Shown: in pieces, positions 1-6,379 of the stretch | How the letters are laid out: every line of letters begins with the position of its first letter | Numbering within the stretch: position 1 is the first letter of the stretch | Assembly (NCBI GenBank): GCA_005883255.1 | Contig: VAXS01000204.1 | Span: forward strand, 1-7,144 | Source of the DNA: Actinomycetota bacterium | GTDB lineage: Bacteria > Actinomycetota > Thermoleophilia > Solirubrobacterales > Solirubrobacteraceae | Direction: 5' to 3' | Length of the DNA: 7,144 nucleotides | The notes under the pieces: generated by a model | The model's input: the letters and a program-made list of their open reading frames with translations, nothing else | Databases searched by the model: none | What the model was told of the DNA's origin: nothing | Made by a program: the position numbers and the translations under genes

Positions 1-1
1 G

Positions 2-244
2 GTGCAGGGCTACGTGCTGGCCCTGGGCGACTGCGAGCTGATGCTGGCCCGGTTGGCGGCGCTGCCGCTGGCCGAGCGCCGGAAGGTCCCCGGGCTGCAC
101 CCCGACCGCGCGCCCACCATCGTGGCCGGCGTGGTGATCCTTATCGAGGTCCTGCGGGCGTTCGGGCTCACCGAGGTCGAGGTCTCGGAGCACGACATCC
201 TGTGGGGAGTGGCGCTGAGCCGAGCCGCCGAGGCCGGCGCCTAG
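2..244 (+). CDS. Ppx/GppA family phosphatase, C-terminal end (5' part outside window)
   Basis: The reading frame is open from the window edge, so only the last 80 residues are visible and no start can be assigned. The block GLHPDRAPTIVAGVVIL followed by LRAFGLTEVEVSEHDILWGVAL is the characteristic C-terminal end of the second ASKHA-fold domain of exopolyphosphatase/guanosine pentaphosphate phosphohydrolase proteins. In those proteins the GLxPxRAxxIxAG segment forms part of the phosphate/polyphosphate site. The family hydrolyses terminal phosphate from polyphosphate or from pppGpp in the cytoplasm; which substrate applies here cannot be told from this fragment. The TAG stop at 242-244 overlaps the stop of the convergent dprE2 gene, leaving no room for a terminator between them. 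Family assignment is firm and the exact activity is open. Confidence 0.85.
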   Translation: MQGYVLALGDCELMLARLAALPLAERRKVPGLHPDRAPTIVAGVVILIEVLRAFGLTEVEVSEHDILWGVALSRAAEAGA

Positions 245-1002
245 ACATCCAGGCGCCGGAACACCGGCCGGGGCAGGTGTCGCAGGCCGGCCATCACCAG
301 GCGCAGGACCGGCGGCGCCCACACGGTGTGCGCGCCGCGGCGCAGGCCCTTGACGATCTCGCCGGCCACCGCGTCCGGCGTGGTGGTGAACGGCACGTCG
401 TCCAGGCCCGCGGTCATCTTCGTCCGGACCATGCCGGGGCGCACCACCATCACGTGGACGCCGTCCCCGGCCAGCTCGTCCCCCAGTCCCTGGGCGAACG
501 CGTCGAGCCCGGCCTTCGAGGCGCCGTAGACGAAGTTCGAGCGGCGCGCCCGCTCGCCCGCCACCGACGAGAGGACGACCAGCGCGCCGTGGCCCTGCGC
601 GCGCAGGCGCCGCGCCGCCACCAGCATCGCCCAGGCGGCGGCGAGGAAGTTGGTGCGCAGGACCCCGGAGGCGAAGTCGGGGTCCTCGAGCGAGCGTTCC
701 TGGTCGCCCAGCACCCCGAACGCCACCAGCACCAGGTCGACGTCTCCGTGGCGCTCGAAGACGCCGCCGATCGTCTCCTCCTGGGCGTCGAGGTCGTCCG
801 CGTCGAAGGGCACCGTCTCCACCGTCTCGGCGCCCGCCGCCCGCAGCTCCTCCACCCGGCCGGCCAGCGCGTCGGGGTCGCGGGCGGCGAGCACGACCGT
901 CCGGGTGCGGTCGGCCACCAGCGCGCGGACCGTGGCCAGCGCGATGTCCGACGCGCCGCCCAGGACCAGCACGCTCTGGACGGAGCCCAGCGCGTCCCTC
1001 AC
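241..1002 (-). CDS. dprE2: DprE2-type decaprenylphosphoryl-2-keto-ribose reductase (SDR family)
   Basis: The predicted 253-residue protein is a classical short-chain dehydrogenase. It has a glycine-rich NAD(P)H loop GGASDIA (residues 15-21), a core Asn (N118), catalytic Ser in LSS (144-146), and Tyr and Lys in YGASK (Y159, K163). The GGASDIA loop and the C-terminal [14 protein letters not shown] end resemble DprE2 (Rv3791). That enzyme reduces the 2-keto intermediate made by DprE1 to decaprenylphosphoryl-D-arabinose. The GTG start at 1002-1000 is chosen because it places the Rossmann loop at the usual distance from the N-terminus and overlaps the dprE1 TGA in a 4-base GTGA, typical of translational coupling. 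The adjacent dprE1 gene makes this assignment much stronger than SDR homology alone. The gene is last in the operon, and its TAG shares a CTAG with the convergent phosphatase stop. Confidence 0.9.
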   Translation of the reverse strand: MRDALGSVQSVLVLGGASDIALATVRALVADRTRTVVLAARDPDALAGRVEELRAAGAETVETVPFDADDLDAQEETIGGVFERHGDVDLVLVAFGVLGDQERSLEDPDFASGVLRTNFLAAAWAMLVAARRLRAQGHGALVVLSSVAGERARRSNFVYGASKAGLDAFAQGLGDELAGDGVHVMVVRPGMVRTKMTAGLDDVPFTTTPDAVAGEIVKGLRRGAHTVWAPPVLRLVMAGLRHLPRPVFRRLDV

Positions 1003-2429
1003 GCGGCCGTCTCCCGGGAGCGCCGGCGGCGCCGGCCCGCGGGCGCGGGCCCGCCGGCGGTCAGTGCCAGGCGCCGCGCCAGGTCCGACCGCATCACGCC
1101 CCCGGGGTCGAGCCCGGCGCGGATCTCGTTCCACTCGCCCAGGCGGGGATACATCGCGCCCAGCGCGTCGGGGCGCAGCCGCGAGTCCTTCGACAGGTAC
1201 ACCCTCCCGCCGGCGCCCGCCACCAGCTCGTCGAGCTCGTCCAGCAGGGGACCCAGCCCGGCGGCGGCGGCCGGCACGTCGAGGGCCAGCGTCCAGCCGG
1301 CCAGCGGGAAGGAGATCAGTCCCCGCTCGCTCCCCCGGCCGAAGCGCTTGAGCACCGCCAGGAACGAGGCGACGCCGCCCCGGCTCAGCCGCTCCAGCGC
1401 GGCCCGCAGCGCGTCCTCGGCGCCGAACGGGACCGCCAGCTGGTACTGCAGGAATCCGCGCGGCCCGTACAGGCGGTTCCAGCCCCGCACCGCGTCGAGC
1501 GGGAAGAAGAACGAGTGCAACGGCTCCAGGCGTCCGCGCTCCAGCCGGGGCGCGCGCCGGAAGTAGGCCTCGTTGAACGCGGCCACGGTCGTGCGCCGCA
1601 GCAGCCCGCCGGGGACCCAGGGCGGCGCGGCCAGGCGCGCCGCCGGCGGCGGAACCAGGCCCGCGCGGGCCCGGCGCGCGGGGAGCTCGCCGGCGGGGGC
1701 GTGGTCGCCGCGCATGAGCACCGAGCGGCCCAGCCGGGCGCCGCCCGCCAGGCAGTCGATCCAGGCCACCGAGTAGCGGTAGCCGGCGTCGCCGGACTCC
1801 ATCCGCGCCATCACGTCGTCCAGGTCGGCCGCGCGCTCGGTGTCCACCCGCATCCACGAGGTCTCCAGGCGCATGAGCCGCAGCGTGGCGGCCAGGATCA
1901 CGCCGGTGAGCCCCATCCCGCCGGCGGTGGCCGCGAACACGGGGTCGTCGGGGGTGACCGTCAGCCGCTCGCCCGCCGGGGTGAGCAGCTCGAACGATTC
2001 GACGTGGTCGGCGAACGTCCCGTCCAGGTGGTGGTTCTTGCCGTGGATGTCCGAGGCGACGGCGCCCCCCACGGTCACGTGCCGCGTGCCCGGGACGACG
2101 CGGGGGAAGCGGCCCAGAGGGACCAGGAGCCGGATCAGCTCGTCCAGGCTCGCGCCCGCCTCGACGGCGATGCGATCGCCGGGCAGGTCGAGGTCGCGGA
2201 CCGCATGCAGGGCGGTCATGTCGAGGACCTCGCCGCCGGCGTTCTGGGCCGCGTCGCCGTAGGCCCGGCCCAGGCCCCGGGCGATCACCCCGCGCGACGC
2301 GGGCGCCCGCAGCGCGCCGGCGATCGCCTCCGCGCCGTCCGGCCGCACCACCGCCGCTCGGCTGGGCGCCGTCCTACCCCAGCCGCACAGCAGGCGCGGC
2401 TCGCCCCGCTCAGTGGGCGACGGAGACAC
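999..2429 (-). CDS. dprE1: DprE1, decaprenylphosphoryl-beta-D-ribose 2'-oxidase (FAD)
   Basis: The 476-residue protein follows M. tuberculosis DprE1 (about 461 residues, recalled from memory) almost throughout. Matching blocks are GWGRTAPS (16-23), [14 protein letters not shown] (50-63), [22 protein letters not shown] (113-134; FAD-binding, with the catalytic-site His/Lys), the [13 protein letters not shown] block, KDSR (414-417) and a [21 protein letters not shown] end. It belongs to the VAO-type FAD oxidoreductases and oxidises C2 of decaprenylphosphoryl-ribose. The GTG at 2429 gives 15 residues before GWGRT, close to the mycobacterial protein; no later start keeps that motif. It overlaps ubiA by 20 bases and dprE2 by 4. 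Two oddities stand out. The residue aligned with benzothiazinone-target Cys387 is Ala382 (in WTLALD), and about 20 Arg/Ala-rich residues extend beyond the usual C-terminus. Confidence 0.95.
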   Translation of the reverse strand: MSPSPTERGEPRLLCGWGRTAPSRAAVVRPDGAEAIAGALRAPASRGVIARGLGRAYGDAAQNAGGEVLDMTALHAVRDLDLPGDRIAVEAGASLDELIRLLVPLGRFPRVVPGTRHVTVGGAVASDIHGKNHHLDGTFADHVESFELLTPAGERLTVTPDDPVFAATAGGMGLTGVILAATLRLMRLETSWMRVDTERAADLDDVMARMESGDAGYRYSVAWIDCLAGGARLGRSVLMRGDHAPAGELPARRARAGLVPPPAARLAAPPWVPGGLLRRTTVAAFNEAYFRRAPRLERGRLEPLHSFFFPLDAVRGWNRLYGPRGFLQYQLAVPFGAEDALRAALERLSRGGVASFLAVLKRFGRGSERGLISFPLAGWTLALDVPAAAAGLGPLLDELDELVAGAGGRVYLSKDSRLRPDALGAMYPRLGEWNEIRAGLDPGGVMRSDLARRLALTAGGPAPAGRRRRRSRETAA

Positions 2430-3393
2430 CGGCCCCGAAGAGGATCAGCCAGATCACGCCCAGGACCTGGAGCGGCCGGTCGCCCAGCACCACGTCCTCG
2501 GGCGCGCCCCCGTAGCCCTCCTCCAGCAGGAGCGCGTAGCGCAGCACCCCCACCGCGAACGGCACGATCGACAGCTCGAACCAGGGCACCGGGCCCTCGA
2601 GCTTGGACTGCTCGAACGCCCACAGGCAGTAGCCGGCGAGCGTGACGCCCGAAGCCATCGTGTACACGTAGCGCAGGTACTCCCGCGAGTAGGTGGCCAG
2701 GGTCGAGCGGGTGACCTCGCGCTCGGCACCCATCGTCACGTGCTCGCTGTAGCGCTTGCCCGCCACCATGAACAGCGAGCCGAACGAGGTGACGATCAGG
2801 AACCAGCGGGAGATCGGCACGTCCACCGCGATGCCGCCGGCCACAGCCCGGAAGATGAAGCCGGAGGCGACCACGGCGATGTCGAACACGGCCATGTGCT
2901 TGAGCCAGAACGTGTAGGCGATGGTCACGGCCAGGTAGCCGGCGAGCAGCGCCAGGAAGCCCCAGCGCACGGTGGCGGCGACCGCGAAGCCGCCGGCGAT
3001 CAGCGCCAGCGCGGTCACGATCGCCAGGCGCGGGCTGACCACCCCCGCCGCGATCGGCCGCTGGCGCTTGAGCGGGTGGTGGCGATCCTCGTCCGCGTCG
3101 CCCACGTCGTTGATCAGGTAGGTGGCGCTGGAGACCATGCAGAACGCCACGAAGGCCAGGGCGACCTTGCCGATGACGTCGCCGTGGCTGAGCACGCCGG
3201 CCGCCCCCGGCGCGGCGGCCACCAGGAGGTTCTTGATCCACTGCTTGGGACGCAGGGCGCGCAGCAGCCCGCGGGCCTGCGCGCCCGTGGCGGGCGTCGT
3301 CGGGGAGGATTGGGCGGCCGGGTCGGCGAGCGTGGCCGGGGCGACCCCCTGCTCGTCCGGCTCGGCCGGCGCGATCTGGGACTGTTCGGACAT
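2410..3393 (-). CDS. ubiA: UbiA-type decaprenyl-phosphate phosphoribosyltransferase (DPPR synthase)
   Basis: The 327-residue polytopic membrane protein belongs to the UbiA prenyltransferase superfamily and closely resembles Rv3806c. That enzyme transfers 5-phosphoribose from PRPP to decaprenyl phosphate, the first committed step to decaprenylphosphoryl-arabinose. Diagnostic blocks are RPKQWIKN (48-55), the Asp-rich Mg/PRPP motif NDVGDADED (95-103, NDxxDxxxD), KRQRPIAAG (109-117), [12 protein letters not shown], and a second acidic motif near GDRPLQ (304-309). Alternating hydrophobic stretches suggest about nine membrane helices. The first roughly 38 residues are a polar, Ala/Pro-rich extension before the conserved core; mycobacterial homologues are nearer 300 residues. 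The ATG at 3393 is the first gene of the operon and has no strong Shine-Dalgarno. A TACAAT box lies 53-58 bases upstream of the start. Its neighbours dprE1 and dprE2 confirm the pathway. Confidence 0.93.
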   Translation of the reverse strand: MSEQSQIAPAEPDEQGVAPATLADPAAQSSPTTPATGAQARGLLRALRPKQWIKNLLVAAAPGAAGVLSHGDVIGKVALAFVAFCMVSSATYLINDVGDADEDRHHPLKRQRPIAAGVVSPRLAIVTALALIAGGFAVAATVRWGFLALLAGYLAVTIAYTFWLKHMAVFDIAVVASGFIFRAVAGGIAVDVPISRWFLIVTSFGSLFMVAGKRYSEHVTMGAEREVTRSTLATYSREYLRYVYTMASGVTLAGYCLWAFEQSKLEGPVPWFELSIVPFAVGVLRYALLLEEGYGGAPEDVVLGDRPLQVLGVIWLILFGAGVSVAH

Positions 3394-3446
3394 AAGCTGA
3401 CGGCCCGTCGCCGGTCAGACGTACGAGCGCACGCCACCGACCGCGG

Positions 3447-3452
3447 ATTGTA
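3447..3452 (-). promoter_or_regulatory. Candidate -10 box for the ubiA-dprE1-dprE2 operon
   Basis: Read on the minus strand, 3452 to 3447 is TACAAT, one mismatch from TATAAT and an isolated AT-rich word in GC-rich DNA. A start about 7 bases downstream would leave an untranslated leader of roughly 47 bases before the ubiA ATG. No convincing TTGACA-like -35 is present at 15-18 bases; that position falls within the start of the divergent gene. The box abuts the ATG of the GH172 gene at 3453, so polymerase binding here could affect both genes. This is inference from one motif. Confidence 0.35.
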
Positions 3453-4892
3453 ATGACCGCCACCCTCGCAGCCGCCCGCGTAGCCTGCATCGCCCTCATG
3501 CTGGCGGGGTGCGCCGGGGGAAAGGGCCTCGCGGCCAACGCTTCCGTCCCGGCGGCTCGCGGCCCGGTGGGCTGGGACGTCTTTCGCCGGATGGACCTCC
3601 TGCCGCTGCTCCGCGCCGGCGTCCACGCCCACCTGGAGTCCAGCTACGACCGCCGGGGAGGCAATGACGATGGCTTTCAGGGGACCTGGTCGTGCCGGCG
3701 GCGGACGCCGCAGGGCCGCTGCGTGCTGGCCCAGCAGACGGGGCCCGGCGAGATCGACTCGATCTGGTTCACGCGCAACCGCGGCGACGTCCGTCGCACC
3801 GGCACGCTGCGGATCGAGCTCGACGGCCGCCGGGTGCTCGACGCGCCGCTGCAGGACGTGGTCGACGGCCGGCTGGGTCCGCCCTTCGCCTTTCCGCTGG
3901 TGGCCAACGCCCGGCGCAGCTCGGGGGGCGTGTACATCAAGGTCCCGATGCCCTTCCAGCGCAGCATGCGCATCACCACCGCGCGCAATCCCCACTTCTT
4001 CCACATCGACTACCGCACGTTCGACGACGCCACGGGCGTGCCGGCGTTCGACCCCCGCGACCGAGTGAGCGACGTGCTGGCAGAGCTCCGCGAAGCGGGA
4101 CGGCGGATGCCTCCGGCGGCGGGAAGCCTCGAGAGCGTGTCGCCTGGCCTCCAGCTGAACGGGCCCGCGACCATCCGGGAGCTGCGCTTCCGCCTCCCAC
4201 CCGGGACCTCGATCTCTCGCGCGCGCCTGACCATCGCCTTCGACGGCCGGCGCACCGTGGACGCTCCTCTATCGGCGCTCCTGGGCGGCGGGGGCACCGT
4301 CCGCTCGTTGCTGGCCGCGCAGGGCGGTCGCACCGCCGTCGCCTGGTGGCCGATGCCCTTCCGCCAGAGCGCGACGATCCAGGTCCGCGGTATCGCGGGC
4401 GTGACGGTTCAAGCGCTGCTCGACCGGCAGTCCCCGCTCCCCGCCGCGCTCGCCACCGGCGAAGCCGGCTACCTCCACGCCACCTGGCATCGCGGGCGCA
4501 CCCGACCCGGACGGGACTGGCTCGTCCTGGACACGCCCGGACCCGGCCTGCTCGTGGGCCTGGCGGCCACCATGGAGGGACCGCGCTCGCGCCGCTACCT
4601 GGAGGGCGACGACCGCATCGTGGCCGACGGCACGCTGCTCCATGGCACGGGGACCGAGGACTTCTACGAGGGCGGTTGGTCGTTCAACCGCGGGCCGTTC
4701 ACGCTCCCGCTCACCGGCAACCCCGTCCACCAGCGCCACGGAGCCGCCGACGTCACCACCGCCTACCGCTGGCTGATGGGCGACGCCGTGCCCTTCCGCC
4801 GCCACCTCCGCTTCACCTTCGAGCACGGCGACCGCGACCGGGTGGCCGGCCGCTACTCCAGCACCGCCGTCTGGTACGGCCCATCCGGGTAG
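3453..4892 (+). CDS. Predicted lipoprotein with DUF2961/GH172 glycoside hydrolase domain
   Basis: The 479-residue protein begins with a hydrophobic segment ending in a lipobox, LAGC (17-20), predicting lipidation at Cys20 and display on the outer membrane face. The n-region is short, with one Arg. The rest carries DUF2961 signatures: SSYDRRGGNDDGF (63-75), GPGEIDSIWFT (97-107), LEGDD (383-387) and HGTGTEDFYEGGWSF (397-411). DUF2961 proteins form family GH172, where alpha-D-fructofuranosidase and exo-D-arabinofuranosidase activities have been reported. By motif, Glu384 and Glu402 are the likely catalytic pair (recalled assignment, inferred here). DGRRxxDAPL occurs twice (124-133, 264-273), each followed by MPF, fitting the double jelly-roll fold. 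It lies divergent to the DPA operon and 11 bases before the membrane-protein gene, suggesting work on arabinofuranosyl glycans. No clear ribosome binding site precedes the ATG. Family assignment is strong; substrate is inferred. Confidence 0.85.
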   Translation: MTATLAAARVACIALMLAGCAGGKGLAANASVPAARGPVGWDVFRRMDLLPLLRAGVHAHLESSYDRRGGNDDGFQGTWSCRRRTPQGRCVLAQQTGPGEIDSIWFTRNRGDVRRTGTLRIELDGRRVLDAPLQDVVDGRLGPPFAFPLVANARRSSGGVYIKVPMPFQRSMRITTARNPHFFHIDYRTFDDATGVPAFDPRDRVSDVLAELREAGRRMPPAAGSLESVSPGLQLNGPATIRELRFRLPPGTSISRARLTIAFDGRRTVDAPLSALLGGGGTVRSLLAAQGGRTAVAWWPMPFRQSATIQVRGIAGVTVQALLDRQSPLPAALATGEAGYLHATWHRGRTRPGRDWLVLDTPGPGLLVGLAATMEGPRSRRYLEGDDRIVADGTLLHGTGTEDFYEGGWSFNRGPFTLPLTGNPVHQRHGAADVTTAYRWLMGDAVPFRRHLRFTFEHGDRDRVAGRYSSTAVWYGPSG

Positions 4893-4903
4893 CCTGCGCC
4901 GCC

Positions 4904-6331
4904 ATGTCCCTCCCGGCGGTCCGACCACGCGCCGCGCTCCCACGCCTGCGGCCCGCGGCCGCCGCCCGGCGGGCCGGCGCCTGGGCCCGCACCCCATACG
5001 CCCTGATCCTGCTGGGCTACGTCCTGCTGCGGCTGGGCGGGTTCAGCGGGGTGCGCACGCTGGTCTATCCGGACACGGCCGGCTACCTGGACGTGGCCTC
5101 GCGCTCGCTCTTCAGCCTCGACTTCTGGGCCGGGGCGCGGCCCCCGGCGCTGCCGCTGCTCTACAAGGTGCTGCCGGACAGCGACTCGGCGCGCGCCTGG
5201 GGGCAGTTCGCCGTATCGGTCGTGTGCTGGCCCCTGCTGGCCGGCGCCGTGGCGCGGTGCCTGCGGCCGGGCGCCTACCGCTACCTGGCCTTCGGCGCCG
5301 TCCTGCTGTTCAGCATGACCATCCCGATCATCCAGTGGGACCGCGTGCTGCTCAGCGAGTCGCTGTCCATCTCGCTCACCGCGCTGGTCCTGGCCTCCTG
5401 GCTGGAGCTGGTGCGCGCGCCCCGGCCGGCGATGGTGGTCGGCGTCCTGGCCGCGTCGCTGCTGTGGGTCTTCGCCCGCGACTCCAACGGGGTCGTGGCC
5501 CTGACGATCGTCCCCTTCGCGATCGTATGGGCCGTCTGGCCCGGCCACCGCTGGCGGGTGTGGCCGCTGGTCCTGGCGGGCGGACTGGCGGCGATCTTCG
5601 CCACCAGCTTCCTGGCCACCGGGACCGAGGCGGCCAAGCTGCGACGGACCGAGCGCCCGATCCTGCACGTGATCGGCCGGCGCGTGCTGGCCAACCCCGC
5701 CGAGACCCGCTGGTTCGAGCGCCACGGGATGCCCAAGCCCCCGCCCCGGGTGCGGCAGTACCGGCGCAGCCTGGCCGGGATCGTGGAGGGATCGATTCCC
5801 TCCGACCCGCCCACCAACCGCTTCATCGACTGGGCGGTGCACCATGGGCGCAGCGTCCTGGTCCGCTACCTGCTGGCGCATCCATGGCGGACGGTCAGGC
5901 AGACGTTCGACAACCGCAAGCACCTGCTGAGCGGGGTCACCGTGGGCTACAAGGCGCCCAATCAGCGACGTGTCCTGCCCGACACGATCGACGCGCTCGT
6001 CTATCCGCGCGACGTGCAGAGCCTTTACTTCTGGCTGGTGCTCGTCGGGTTCGGCGCGGCCGCGGTGTGGCGGCGGCGGGGCGCCCTGCGCACCTGGCTG
6101 GTGCCGGTTGGGGCGCTGGCGCTCCAGGTCCCGCACGCGATCGTGGTCTACCAGGGCGATACGCTCGAGATCCCCCGGCACGCGATCCTGGTGGCGGTCA
6201 CCGCGCGGCTGAGCATCCTCCTGCTGGCGCTGTTCGCCCTCGGGCGCCTGGTGGAGTGGCGCCGCCGCCCGCTCGCCGATCCGCCAACCGAGGAGAGTTC
6301 CCACAAAACGCCGGAACCAGCGCCCGCCTAG
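4904..6331 (+). CDS. Polytopic membrane protein, possible GT-C-fold glycosyltransferase
   Basis: The predicted 475-residue protein starts at ATG 4904, 11 bases after the upstream stop, so the two genes are probably co-transcribed. There is no recognisable Shine-Dalgarno. A basic N-terminus precedes a first hydrophobic helix (about 31-46). Next comes a loop with acidic residues in YPDTAGYLD (55-63), then helices near 102-119, 126-144, 153-170, 176-190, 197-213 and 219-239. A long polar region (about 240-370) follows, then three final helices (374-389, 397-416, 427-449) and a charged tail. Other conspicuous blocks are WDRVLLSESLSISL (145-158) and FARDSN (190-195). An acidic first loop, many helices and a large hydrophilic segment are typical of lipid-sugar-dependent GT-C enzymes (PMT/Aft/Emb type), but I recognise no specific family. 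It could also be a flippase-like or other membrane protein. A glycosyltransferase role is inferred mainly from context. Confidence 0.7.
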   Translation: MSLPAVRPRAALPRLRPAAAARRAGAWARTPYALILLGYVLLRLGGFSGVRTLVYPDTAGYLDVASRSLFSLDFWAGARPPALPLLYKVLPDSDSARAWGQFAVSVVCWPLLAGAVARCLRPGAYRYLAFGAVLLFSMTIPIIQWDRVLLSESLSISLTALVLASWLELVRAPRPAMVVGVLAASLLWVFARDSNGVVALTIVPFAIVWAVWPGHRWRVWPLVLAGGLAAIFATSFLATGTEAAKLRRTERPILHVIGRRVLANPAETRWFERHGMPKPPPRVRQYRRSLAGIVEGSIPSDPPTNRFIDWAVHHGRSVLVRYLLAHPWRTVRQTFDNRKHLLSGVTVGYKAPNQRRVLPDTIDALVYPRDVQSLYFWLVLVGFGAAAVWRRRGALRTWLVPVGALALQVPHAIVVYQGDTLEIPRHAILVAVTARLSILLLALFALGRLVEWRRRPLADPPTEESSHKTPEPAPA

Positions 6332-6343
6332 ACGGATGTTCGA

Positions 6344-6372
6344 TTGCCCGCGCGGCGGGGCATCTAGATACT
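6344..6372 (+). promoter_or_regulatory. Candidate sigma-70-type promoter for the structured RNA
   Basis: TTGCCC at 6344-6349 (4/6 to TTGACA) and GATACT at 6367-6372 (4/6 to TATAAT) are separated by exactly 17 bases. The predicted start, about 6379-6380, falls just before the 5' arm of the long stem beginning at 6382. An overlapping TAGATA at 6365-6370 is an alternative -10. The pair begins 13 bases after the membrane-protein stop and has no downstream protein gene on this strand. The motifs are imperfect, so support comes from spacing and from their position relative to the structure. Confidence 0.4.
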
Positions 6373-6379
6373 CCTCGCG

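Noticed and set aside
202..1566. Long plus-strand open frame antisense to dprE2/dprE1
   Set aside because: It is a low-complexity Arg/Ala/Pro-rich translation with no recognisable domain, opposite well-supported genes. Such frames are expected in GC-rich DNA.
1003..1857. Upstream extension of the dprE2 frame into dprE1
   Set aside because: The extension translates to low-complexity Arg/Gly/Pro sequence over the real dprE1 gene. The GTG at 1002 fits the SDR start and the GTGA coupling.
3692..4903. Upstream extension of the membrane-protein frame into the GH172 gene
   Set aside because: The extra 404 residues are His/Arg/Pro-rich shadow sequence over a clear GH172 domain. The ATG at 4904 precedes a sensible basic N-terminus and first helix.
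5785..5803. Perfect inverted repeat GGAGGGA / TCCCTCC with a 5-base centre
   Set aside because: It lies inside the membrane-protein gene, encodes an ordinary stretch (EGSIPS), has no T-run on either side and no sign of a site function. Treated as coding coincidence.
4853..6304. Minus-strand open frame antisense to the membrane-protein gene
   Set aside because: It is rich in Gln/Gly/Arg/His with no domain, whereas the plus strand encodes regular hydrophobic helices.
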